Shown: positions 8,306 to 15,109 of the stretch, one piece after another
How the letters are laid out: each line of letters begins with the position of its first letter
How positions within the stretch are numbered: position 1 is the stretch's first letter
Assembly (NCBI GenBank): GCA_023430565.1
Contig: JAEZAD010000049.1
Coordinates: forward strand, 1 to 15,645
Length of the DNA: 15,645 nt
Reading direction: 5' to 3'
Source of the DNA: Verrucomicrobiota bacterium
Lineage (GTDB): Bacteria > Verrucomicrobiota > Verrucomicrobiia > Opitutales > Opitutaceae
The notes under the pieces: model-generated
Databases searched by the model: none
The model's input: the letters and a program-made list of their open reading frames with translations, nothing else
Told to the model about the DNA's origin: nothing
Position numbers and translations under genes: made by a program

Positions 8306-9769
8306 ATGGTCCCCGATGCCCAACTGCTACAGCGCTACGTCGCCCAGCGCGACGAGACCGCGTTTTCCGAACTCGTGCAACGCCACCTGGGACTCGTGTA
8401 TGCCTCCGCGCTTCGCCGGACGAGCGGTCGCGCTCATCTCGCCCACGAAATCGCCCAGAGTGTTTTCACCGACCTCGCCCGCAAGGCCGCCACGCTCCAG
8501 CATCATCCGGTCCTCCTCGCGTGGCTTTACCGCAGCACGCGCTACGCCGCCATCGCCGCGATCCGCGAAGAGGCGCGACGGCAGAAATTGGCGCACGACG
8601 TCGCTTCCATGACGGCCCCCTTTTCCAACGACGAACCCGCCGCCGCGTGGGAACAGCTGCGCCCTCTTATCGACGACTCGATCGACCAGCTCAAGGAACG
8701 CGACCGCACCGTTTTGCTGCTGCGTTATTTCGACGGGTTGACCTTCGCGGCGATCGGCGCGCGCCTGAATCTGTCGGAAAACACCGCCCGCATGCGCGTC
8801 GACCGCGCGTTGGAAAAACTGCGCGGGCACCTGCAGTCACGCGGCCTCGCCTCCACCGGCGCGGCGCTCGCTCTCACGCTGTCCCACTCCGCCGTCGCCG
8901 GTGCACCTTCCGGTTTGGCTGCCACCGTCGCCTCCACCGCGCTCGCCACCGTTCCCGCCGGCGCCGGCTCCGGGCTCGCCGCCATTCTTCTTATGAGCAA
9001 AATCACCGCCCCCGCCGTCAGCGCCATCGTTGCGTCCGCTTCCGCCCTGCTCCTCTGGACTTCGTTCGCGCCGCAAACCGACGCGAAAGAGCTCGCCGCG
9101 CTTCGCGAAGAAAACACCCGCCTTGCCAACGCACTCGCGCCCGGCGCTGCCCCCGAGGCGATCGCCGCCGTCGCCGCCACCGTCGATTCGAAGATCCTCG
9201 AAACAGCGCGCGTCGTGGAGCAGCGCTCGGCTCGCGTCGTAAGCGCGCCCCATTCTGCACCGCCAACAGCCGCGTCTTCACCCCACGCACCGCGCACGTC
9301 GGGCGCGACCGATTCCGACCCGACTCAACATCGCAATCGAGGCCAGGCCACGCCGCACGATGCGTTCATGAGCTTCGCCTGGGCCGGCGACTCCGGGGAA
9401 GTGGACGCTCTGGCGCAGCTTCTCTGGTTCGATCCCGACGTCCGTCCGAAAGCCGAAGCAGTGCTCGCCTCGATGCCGGCGTCGCTCCGCGCGAATTACG
9501 ACACGCCAGAGAAACTTTTCGCGCTGATCTACGCCGCCGAGGCCATCATCGCGCCTCCACCCGCACCCGATCTCATCGAGCATTGGACCGTCGCGGAACT
9601 CGCCGCCGGCCGGGTCGCGCTGCGACGGCCAGGCTCGAAGCCCGGCATCGACTATCACCAGTATCAGCAAACCGGTGACGGCTGGAAATACGTCGTCCCG
9701 GAAGTCGCCGTCCAAAACATGCCGGCCGTGCTCACCAACGAGACGCTCGCGAAAACCGCCCGGCCCTGA
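8306..9769 (+). CDS. ECF-type sigma-70 factor with membrane segment and C-terminal domain
   Basis: The N-terminal part is an ECF sigma factor that should direct RNA polymerase to its own promoters. Region 2 covers about residues 10-90 (AFSELVQRHLGLVYASALRR, EIAQSVFTDLARKA, LLAWLYRSTRYAA). Region 4 covers about 129-176 (LKERDRTVLLLRYFDGLTF, NLSENTARMRVDRALEKLR). After an Ala/Gly/Ser-rich stretch comes a hydrophobic segment (about 235-255, APAVSAIVASASALLLW), a short Leu-bearing coil (AKELAALREENTRLANAL), a Pro/Ser-rich linker and a C-terminal domain (about 343-487: RNRGQATP, FAWAGDSG, GDGWKYV). At 487 residues it is far longer than a plain ECF factor of about 190. The ATG at 8306 gives the usual MVPDAQLLQRYV opening and has a weak AGAGAAG at 8291. 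An upstream TTG at 8264 lies in the terminator T-run and is rejected. No anti-sigma gene is adjacent. The sigma call is secure; membrane tethering is inferred. Confidence 0.9.
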   Translation: MVPDAQLLQRYVAQRDETAFSELVQRHLGLVYASALRRTSGRAHLAHEIAQSVFTDLARKAATLQHHPVLLAWLYRSTRYAAIAAIREEARRQKLAHDVASMTAPFSNDEPAAAWEQLRPLIDDSIDQLKERDRTVLLLRYFDGLTFAAIGARLNLSENTARMRVDRALEKLRGHLQSRGLASTGAALALTLSHSAVAGAPSGLAATVASTALATVPAGAGSGLAAILLMSKITAPAVSAIVASASALLLWTSFAPQTDAKELAALREENTRLANALAPGAAPEAIAAVAATVDSKILETARVVEQRSARVVSAPHSAPPTAASSPHAPRTSGATDSDPTQHRNRGQATPHDAFMSFAWAGDSGEVDALAQLLWFDPDVRPKAEAVLASMPASLRANYDTPEKLFALIYAAEAIIAPPPAPDLIEHWTVAELAAGRVALRRPGSKPGIDYHQYQQTGDGWKYVVPEVAVQNMPAVLTNETLAKTARP

Positions 9770-9783
9770 TCGGCCCCCGCATC

Positions 9784-10470
9784 ATGTCTCGCTTCACCTC
9801 CTCGTTTCTCACCGCCATCGCGGCCGGCGTCCTGACCGTCGGCGCCCTCTATTTTAACCACCAAAAGCGCACCCGCGAAGCGGCCCACCTCCGCGTCGAA
9901 AATGGACGCCTCCGCCTCGAAGCGGCCAAACGCCACCACGCCCCCGGCGCCCCGTCGGCGGTTCGCGTCAGCGACTCGACCGTCTCGGCTGAGCCGCCGT
10001 TTCCGCCCCCAGCCACACGCGAAACCCTTCCAACCGAGAGCGACTATCGCAACGAAGGCCAAGCTTCGCCCCTCGCCACGCTGCAAACCTTCGCCTGGGC
10101 CTGCGATCGCGGCGACACCGAAACGATCCGGAAACTGCTGTGCTTCGAAGAGGCCGGTCGCGTCAAAGCGGAAGGTTTCATGGCGACGCTTCCGCCCGAT
10201 GCGCGCGCGCGATGGAGTTCCCCCGAGGCGATGGCCGCGGAACTCCTCGCGCACCAAGGCATGCAACAGCCGTTTCCCGCGGCGACGATCCTCGAACGCG
10301 CCGTCGCCGAACCGGTGCCCGACGGACGCGTCACCCTGCGGCTTCCCGGCACCCCCAAAGACGGCACCGTGTATCAGAAACTCGGCGACCGCTGGCACTA
10401 CGTGATCACCGAAGCTGCCGTCGACCGCTACCTCGCCGACGCCGCGCGGCGAAGCGCCGTCGCTCGATGA
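9784..10470 (+). CDS. Small membrane protein paralogous to the non-sigma half of the preceding gene
   Basis: This 228-residue protein of unknown function begins 14 bases after the sigma gene, so the two almost surely form an operon. It has one hydrophobic segment (residues 7-24, SFLTAIAAGVLTVGALYF), a short charged coil (about 28-50, TREAAHLRVENGRLRLEAAK), a Pro-rich linker and a C-terminal domain (88-228). That domain matches the C-terminus of the sigma protein. RNEGQASP, FAWACDRG, KAE, GRVTLRLPG and GDRWHYV line up in order with RNRGQATP, FAWAGDSG, KAE, GRVALRRPG and GDGWKYV. Over the first 64 aligned residues I count 26 identities. The protein thus repeats the sigma neighbour without sigma regions 2 and 4. 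Topology is uncertain: the positive charges sit after the helix (HQKRTR), so by the positive-inside rule the domain could be cytoplasmic. Possible roles are partner, sensor or antagonist of the sigma factor. No known family name comes to mind. Confidence 0.85.
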   Translation: MSRFTSSFLTAIAAGVLTVGALYFNHQKRTREAAHLRVENGRLRLEAAKRHHAPGAPSAVRVSDSTVSAEPPFPPPATRETLPTESDYRNEGQASPLATLQTFAWACDRGDTETIRKLLCFEEAGRVKAEGFMATLPPDARARWSSPEAMAAELLAHQGMQQPFPAATILERAVAEPVPDGRVTLRLPGTPKDGTVYQKLGDRWHYVITEAAVDRYLADAARRSAVAR

Positions 10471-10502
10471 TTTTCTAAAAAATGGGGCCTATGGGCGCCG
10501 GA

Positions 10503-10520
10503 GGCAGGAACCCGCCTGCC
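10503..10520. repeat. Small GC-rich hairpin between convergent genes
   Basis: GGCAGG (10503-10508) and CCTGCC (10515-10520) form a perfect 6-base stem around AACCCG, in the 149-base gap between two converging genes. No T-run follows on either strand, so it is a poor intrinsic terminator. It could be a dispersed intergenic palindrome. The rest of the gap (10471-10619) shows nothing else clear. Confidence 0.4.
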
Positions 10521-10619
10521 GAAGATTTCCACGAGCAAGGCGACTTGTTAACTCACCGCAACCCCGCGGCTCGTGCCACTTTTGCGCGTCCGCCGCGCCA
10601 ACACCTTGTCGCGGCCACA

Positions 10620-12194
10620 TCACGGCACCGGCAATGTCGCAGGGAACTCCGGCGCTTTTCGCGCCGGCGCGCGCCGTTCGAAGTCCGCCGCGAGTTGCAG
10701 AATTTTTTTGTCCGACCACGCCGCACCCGTGAACAACACTCCCACCGGCAAGCCATTCACCTCGCCCGCCGGCACCGTCACGCTCGGATAACCCGCCACC
10801 GCCGCCAGCGTCGAACTCCCGCCAGTATACACATCGCCATTCACCGGATCGATCATCCAGGCCGGACCTGCCGTGATGGTCACGATCGCATCGAGCTGGT
10901 GTTCCGCCATCCACCGGTCGATGCCCTCTGTCTTTACGATTCGGATACAGGTTGCGCGAGCATCGAGATACGCTTTCTCGCTCAAAAAACCTTTCTGCTG
11001 CGCCCTATCAAAAACATCCTGCCCGAAGAACGGCATGGTCTCGTCAGCATGCGCGGCGTTGAACGCGATCGCCCCGGCCAGATCCTTCGCCTTCGTCGCC
11101 CCACTGAGCGACGCGAGATACACGTTCAACCCGTCCTTGAACTCGTAGAGCAGGGCTTCCATCTCCGCTTCGCCCGCTTTCTCCAGCGCAGCGAACTCGC
11201 TCAGCTCGACGATCTCCGCCTCCGCCTCGCGCAGCCGCTCGAGCGCCTGATCGAGCACTCCGTCGGTCTTCGGATGCAAACCGAACGGACCGCGCAGCAC
11301 CCCCAGTCGAGCCCCGCGCAACGCCGGCCGTTCCAACTCCGCCGCGAACTCCGCCCCAAAACCCTCTGGCTGCTCGTCCGTCGCCGCGTCCCGCTGGTCG
11401 CGGCCCACCAGAACCTCCAACAGCAACGCCGCGTCCCGCACCGTGCGCGCCATCGGTCCGGCCGTATCTTGCGAGACGGAAATCGGGATGACTCCTGTCC
11501 GGCTGACCGCTCCAACGGTCGGCTTCACGCCCACAATCCCGTTGGCCGACGCCGGCGAAACAATCGATCCATCCGTTTCCGTGCCCACTGCCACGACGCA
11601 CAGATTCGCCGCCACCGCCACCGCCGAACCCGAGCTCGATCCCGACGGACTCCGGTCGAGCGCATAAGGATTCAGCGTCTGCCCGCCCCGGCTGCTCCAC
11701 CCGCTCACCGAACGCGTCGATCGAAAGTTCGCCCACTCGCTCAGATTCGTTTTCCCGAGAATCACCGCACCCGCCGCCCGCAACCGCTCCACCAGCACCG
11801 CATCGCTTCGTGGTCTCGCTCCAATCAACAGGATCGATCCCGCGGTCGTCTCCATCCCATCCGCCGTCGCGATGTTGTCCTTGATCAACACGGGCACGCC
11901 GTGCAGCGGCCCCCGGATCTTTCCACTCCCCCGCTCCCGGTCCATCTCGCGCGCGATCGCGAGCGCGTCGGGATTCACCTCGATCACCGCCCGCAGACTC
12001 GGCCCGCTGCGATCGATCGCCTCGATGCGCGCCAGATACGCAGCAGTCAACCGCTCCGCGGTAAACGTTCCGCTCTCCATGCGGCGCTGCACGTCGTCAA
12101 TCGTGATCTCCGCCAACTCGAAGCCACGGCCCGGCTCCCCTGCCCCCGCCGCTCCTCCGACCAGCAACGCCAGCGCCAGCAACCCGCGTTTCAT
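10620..12194 (-). CDS. Secreted amidase-signature family hydrolase
   Basis: This is a 524-residue Ser-cisSer-Lys amidohydrolase that should split carboxamide bonds and release ammonia or an amine. A signal peptide is present (MKRGLLALALLVGGAAGAG), so it should leave the cytoplasm. Catalytic residues in order are Lys105 in PVLIKDN, the cis-serine Ser186 in SPSGSSSGSA, and the nucleophile Ser210 in ETDGSIVSPAS. The 24-residue spacing between the two serines matches the family. The pattern around these sites is closest to peptide amidase-like members, not GatA of tRNA amidation. The ATG at 12194 is preceded by AAAGGTGG five to six bases away, the clearest Shine-Dalgarno in the window. A GTG at 12200 is rejected because it would lie inside that site. 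It starts only 10 bases after the sufE stop codon, so it is probably cotranslated with sufE. The natural substrate is unknown. Confidence 0.92.
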   Translation of the reverse strand: MKRGLLALALLVGGAAGAGEPGRGFELAEITIDDVQRRMESGTFTAERLTAAYLARIEAIDRSGPSLRAVIEVNPDALAIAREMDRERGSGKIRGPLHGVPVLIKDNIATADGMETTAGSILLIGARPRSDAVLVERLRAAGAVILGKTNLSEWANFRSTRSVSGWSSRGGQTLNPYALDRSPSGSSSGSAVAVAANLCVVAVGTETDGSIVSPASANGIVGVKPTVGAVSRTGVIPISVSQDTAGPMARTVRDAALLLEVLVGRDQRDAATDEQPEGFGAEFAAELERPALRGARLGVLRGPFGLHPKTDGVLDQALERLREAEAEIVELSEFAALEKAGEAEMEALLYEFKDGLNVYLASLSGATKAKDLAGAIAFNAAHADETMPFFGQDVFDRAQQKGFLSEKAYLDARATCIRIVKTEGIDRWMAEHQLDAIVTITAGPAWMIDPVNGDVYTGGSSTLAAVAGYPSVTVPAGEVNGLPVGVLFTGAAWSDKKILQLAADFERRAPARKAPEFPATLPVP

Positions 12195-12204
12195 GCCCAC
12201 CTTT

Positions 12205-12660
12205 CTACGCGCTCGCCCGCTCCCGATTCAACCACACCTTCGCCGCGCTCTTCATCCGCGTCAGAATGTAATACACCGTCTGGCTCCGCAGCCGAACGAG
12301 CTGCCCGCCCACGATCTTCGGCACAAAATCCTGCGGCACCTCCAACACCGCCTCCGGTGTCGCGCCATCGAGACCCTTGCAGAGAATCGATGTCATCGCG
12401 CGCGTGAGCGTCTGCACATGTGGTCCGAGGTTGATCCGGTAATGCATCGCGCGCGTATCGCGGTCGACGCGCAGGAAAACGCCCACCGTATCCGTGCACT
12501 CCTCGTCCTTCCGCGTGTCCTCGAGGTCGAAGGTCTCGCCAGGCTTCGGCGCGCATCCCGCCGCGCTGTCCGCATACGCGATCAGGTTCTCGCGCTTCTC
12601 GTCCTCCGACAGCACGTCGAAGAACTCCACAATCTCGGCCAGATTCGGCGGATAGCTCAT
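12205..12660 (-). CDS. sufE: SufE-family sulfur acceptor protein
   Basis: This 151-residue cytoplasmic protein takes persulfide sulfur from a cysteine desulfurase such as SufS and passes it toward Fe-S cluster assembly. The length is close to the usual 140 or so. The N-terminal LAEIVEFFDVLSEDEKRENLI is the family opening. The likely persulfide cysteine is Cys55 in DEECTDTVGVFLRV, at the place of the conserved loop cysteine. The latter half (ILCKGLDGATPEAVLEVP, then LRSQTVYYILTRMKSAAKV) matches the conserved second half of SufE. Cys36 and Cys94 are also present. It sits between the rhodanese gene upstream (79-base gap) and the amidase downstream (10-base gap) on the same strand. No sufS, sufB or sufC is visible here. 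No Shine-Dalgarno is visible. Confidence 0.9.
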   Translation of the reverse strand: MSYPPNLAEIVEFFDVLSEDEKRENLIAYADSAAGCAPKPGETFDLEDTRKDEECTDTVGVFLRVDRDTRAMHYRINLGPHVQTLTRAMTSILCKGLDGATPEAVLEVPQDFVPKIVGGQLVRLRSQTVYYILTRMKSAAKVWLNRERASA

Positions 12661-12705
12661 GATCTAGAACCACGAACCAACGCCAACGAACGCGATTTTT
12701 TAACC

Positions 12706-12735
12706 TTCGCGTCCATTCGCGTGCATTCGCGGTTG
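12706..12735. repeat. Three tandem 10-base units in the rhodanese-sufE gap
   Basis: The units TTCGCGTCCA, TTCGCGTGCA and TTCGCGGTTG follow each other with a period of exactly 10 bases. They lie just past the rhodanese stop codon and are followed toward sufE by a T/A-rich patch and AACG-rich sequence. One helical turn per unit could suit protein binding or an RNA role, but it may also be a dispersed intergenic repeat. Confidence 0.65.
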
Positions 12736-12739
12736 AAAC

Positions 12740-13615
12740 TCACCCCGGCTGCTCGCCCTTCGCGATCGGTGAACGCACCATGTTGCCCCACTCGGTCCAC
12801 GAGCCGTCGTAGTTCCGCACCTGGTCATAGCCGAGCAGATACGTGAGCACGAACCACGTGTGGCTCGAACGCTCCCCGATCCGGCAATACGCGATGATGT
12901 CGTCGTCCTTTTTCAACCCGAGGTTCTCCGTGTAGATCTTCTTCAACTCGTCGAAGCTCTTGAACGTCCCGTCGTCGTTCGCCGCGATCTTCCACGGCAC
13001 GCTCCGCGCCCCCGGCACGTGCCCGCCGCGCAGCACGCCTTCCTGCGGATACTCCGGCATGTGCGTGATCTCGCCTTTGTATTCGCCCGGCGAACGCACA
13101 TCGATCAACGGCTTCCGCGCTTTCGAATGCTCCAGCGTATCGGAATAAAACGCCCGGATCTCGTCATCGCGCCGCTTCGCCGGCACCGGATAGTTCGTCC
13201 GCGCCAGCTTCGGCTTCTCGCGCGTGATCGGTCGGCCCTCGGCTCTCCACTTCGCACTTCCGCCATCGAGCAGCTTCACCTTCTCGTGGCCAAAAAGTCG
13301 AAACGCCCACAGCGCATACGCCGCCCACCAGTTGGATTTGTCACCGTAAAATACCACCGTCGTCTCCGGCGAGATGCCGTTCTTCGCGCACACCTCCGCG
13401 AATTTCTCCGGCGACACATAATCGCGTTGCGTTTCGTCCTGCAGGTCGCCGCGCCAGTCGATGTGCACCGCGCCGGGGATGTGCCCCGTGTCGTAAAGCA
13501 GCACGTCCTCGTTGCTCTCGACCACCCGGATCGCCGGATCGTTCAAATGCGCCTGCAGCCAGTCGCCATCGACCAACACGTCCGGATGCGCATAAGCGGA
13601 AAACTTCGGATTCAT
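12740..13615 (-). CDS. Thiosulfate sulfurtransferase, tandem rhodanese, CRIGERS type
   Basis: This 291-residue cytoplasmic enzyme has two rhodanese domains and should move sulfane sulfur from thiosulfate or a similar donor to a thiophilic acceptor. The N-terminal domain (about 10-125) has SNEDVLLYDTGHIPGAVHID and FYGDKSNWWAAY, where Asp replaces the catalytic cysteine, so it is structural. The C-terminal domain (about 150-285) has LIDVRSPGEY, the catalytic loop CRIGERS with Cys244, and NYDGSWTEWGN at the end. This layout matches the actinobacterial CysA-type proteins more than the CGSGVTA mercaptopyruvate enzymes. The ATG at 13615 gives the normal opening; an upstream in-frame extension to 13666 adds 17 residues unlike the family and crosses a hairpin. 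It is the first gene of the rhodanese-sufE-amidase unit, which supports a role in sulfur delivery. Confidence 0.93.
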   Translation of the reverse strand: MNPKFSAYAHPDVLVDGDWLQAHLNDPAIRVVESNEDVLLYDTGHIPGAVHIDWRGDLQDETQRDYVSPEKFAEVCAKNGISPETTVVFYGDKSNWWAAYALWAFRLFGHEKVKLLDGGSAKWRAEGRPITREKPKLARTNYPVPAKRRDDEIRAFYSDTLEHSKARKPLIDVRSPGEYKGEITHMPEYPQEGVLRGGHVPGARSVPWKIAANDDGTFKSFDELKKIYTENLGLKKDDDIIAYCRIGERSSHTWFVLTYLLGYDQVRNYDGSWTEWGNMVRSPIAKGEQPG

Positions 13616-13622
13616 GCGCTCA

Positions 13623-13646
13623 CGTTGCGGCAGCTCCGGCGCAACG
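13623..13646 (-). promoter_or_regulatory. Hairpin in the likely leader of the rhodanese gene
   Basis: CGTTGCG (13623-13629) and CGCAACG (13640-13646) form a perfect 7-base stem with a 10-base loop. It ends seven bases before the rhodanese ATG, where a ribosome binding site would be, so it could affect translation of the sulfur operon. No known riboswitch class is recognised. Confidence 0.35.
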
Positions 13647-13702
13647 CAAACGGCCCCGCCCGTCATAAGCGGACAAGAACGTCCGGGATTCGGCGTGGGC
13701 TG

Positions 13703-13718
13703 GCGCGCCTCCGCGCCG
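13703..13718. repeat. GC-rich hairpin between rhodanese and esterase genes
   Basis: GGCGCG (13703-13708) and CGCGCC (13713-13718) form a perfect 6-base stem around CCTC, in the divergent gap between the rhodanese and the alpha/beta hydrolase. No T-run follows. A TTGACG at 13735 could be a -35 box for the hydrolase gene, but no good -10 box is found at the right distance. Confidence 0.35.
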
Positions 13719-13788
13719 CCGCTCTCAGGCGGGTTGACGGGAACACGCTTCCTTCCTCGTCATTGAGCCGCATTCCCGGAATCAAACC

Positions 13789-15030
13789 ATGATGCGATCG
13801 TTACCCCGGCTCGCCCTCACCTTGCTCGTGACCTCCGCCCTCGCCGCCGCCACCGCGTCGAAACCAATTGAGACGTTCGCGGTCGTGCTCGACCCCGCCG
13901 CGCACGGCAGCTTCTCAGTCGACCCCGCGCTGCCGGCCGACGGCCGTTACCCGGCGGGCACCGTTGTCACCGTGTCCACGCGCCCCGACGTGGGCTACAC
14001 CCTCGACTCCGGCTACTACTCGGTGCCCGGACGTTGGGGCGCCATGTATCACGAATCCATGACCCCGACCTTCAAGGTCACGATCGATCGCGACAAACAC
14101 ATCGGAGCATCGTTCATCGCGGAGGCGGAGGTGGCGCACCTCGACGTGCGCCACGACGTCGTTTACGCGCAGCCCGGCGTGAAGCCGCTCAAGTATGATG
14201 TGTTCTCGCCCAAAGGAGCGAAGAACCTGCCGATTATTGTCATCATTCACGGCGGCGGCTGGACCACCAACAACGAGGACGTGATGCGCGGACTCGCCCG
14301 CGAACTCACGAAAGGCGGGAAATTCGTGGCGTGCAGCATCGACTACCGCTGGGCGGGCAAGGCCGACGGCGATGCGACCGCCAATACGATGGCGAACCTC
14401 ATCGAGGACTGCTACGGCGCCATCGCCCACATCATGGAGCGCGCGGCCGACTACGGCGGCGATCCCACCCGAATCGGCGTGACCGGCGACAGCGCCGGCG
14501 GCCATCTCTCGGCGTCGATATCGACGATGACCGAGAGGATCGGCGAGCGCGGGTTCGGCCGCGAGCCGGGCGTCTTCGAGTTCAAGCCGTCGTATGTTCC
14601 CGCCGGCAAGGCAGTTGCCCGGCTGAAAGCGGAGATGCTAACCGCGATCCGCGCCGCGGCGCCCAGCTACGGCGTGTTTGCGGGCGAGTGGTTGAAAGCC
14701 GATCCCGAAAACCCCGCGGCCGACGATTCCTGGAATCGCGCGATCATGCCGCTCTATTCCATTCCCGAGGCCGCGGTGCGCGCCGTGCCGCAATACCTGA
14801 CCCGCGGCACGAAGGATCCGCTGATCAGCGACAAAACGAACGTCGAGTTCATGGACGCCCTCGTCGCAAAAGGACAGCGCGTGCAATACGTGCAGATCGG
14901 CGGCGCGCAGCACGCATTTTTCGACTGGAAACCCAATGCACCAACGAAGGCCACCTTCCACGAATACGGCGTCTACTACGCCGCCGAGATGAAGGCCTTC
15001 TTCGTGTCGGTGCTGTATCCGAAGGACTGA
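13789..15030 (+). CDS. Secreted alpha/beta hydrolase (esterase) with N-terminal InlB-like repeat domain
   Basis: This is a 413-residue secreted serine esterase of the BD-FAE/hormone-sensitive lipase type. A signal peptide comes first (MMRSLPRLALTLLVTSALAAATA). Residues about 28-111 (LDPAAHGSFSVDP, GTVVTVSTRPDVGYTLDSGY, FKVTIDRDKHIGASFI) look like one unit of the divergent InlB-type bacterial repeat fold. The hydrolase domain follows. HGGGW (154-158) forms the oxyanion hole, GDSAGGH holds nucleophile Ser235, and Asp343 (RGTKDPLI) and His375 (AQHAFFDW) complete the triad. Similar enzymes remove acetyl or feruloyl groups from polysaccharides, which would fit the xylanase in the same window; the actual ester is not known. 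The start is ATG at 13789, with a second ATG directly after. The gene converges on psd, with an inverted repeat between them. Confidence 0.9.
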   Translation: MMRSLPRLALTLLVTSALAAATASKPIETFAVVLDPAAHGSFSVDPALPADGRYPAGTVVTVSTRPDVGYTLDSGYYSVPGRWGAMYHESMTPTFKVTIDRDKHIGASFIAEAEVAHLDVRHDVVYAQPGVKPLKYDVFSPKGAKNLPIIVIIHGGGWTTNNEDVMRGLARELTKGGKFVACSIDYRWAGKADGDATANTMANLIEDCYGAIAHIMERAADYGGDPTRIGVTGDSAGGHLSASISTMTERIGERGFGREPGVFEFKPSYVPAGKAVARLKAEMLTAIRAAAPSYGVFAGEWLKADPENPAADDSWNRAIMPLYSIPEAAVRAVPQYLTRGTKDPLISDKTNVEFMDALVAKGQRVQYVQIGGAQHAFFDWKPNAPTKATFHEYGVYYAAEMKAFFVSVLYPKD

Positions 15031-15034
15031 TGCT

Positions 15035-15075
15035 TTCGGTCGGTTGCGCGGGTCGCGCAACCCACCTGAACCGAA
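15035..15075. terminator. Nested inverted repeat between converging genes
   Basis: GGTTGCGC (15042-15049) and GCGCAACC (15055-15062) form a perfect 8-base stem around GGGTC. Outer arms TTCGGT (15035-15040) and ACCGAA (15070-15075) can also pair, leaving a small asymmetric bulge. It lies 4 bases past the esterase stop and about 35 bases past the psd stop. There is no T-run, so it is a possible but not typical terminator serving both genes. Confidence 0.45.
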
Positions 15076-15109
15076 CATCTCGAACGTGCCACAGGAGACG
15101 GCGAGGTGC

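Noticed and set aside
10482..12407. A 641-residue open frame on the plus strand across the amidase gene
   Set aside because: It is rich in Arg, His and Pro with no recognisable motif. The opposite strand encodes a complete amidase with catalytic residues and a signal peptide, so this is a high-GC shadow.
12706..12735. Possible CRISPR-like repeats
   Set aside because: The units are 10 bases, directly adjacent and without spacers, and no cas gene is present.
12860..13792. A 310-residue plus-strand frame opposite the rhodanese gene
   Set aside because: The minus strand has the CRIGERS active site and family-wide similarity. The plus frame is a shadow.
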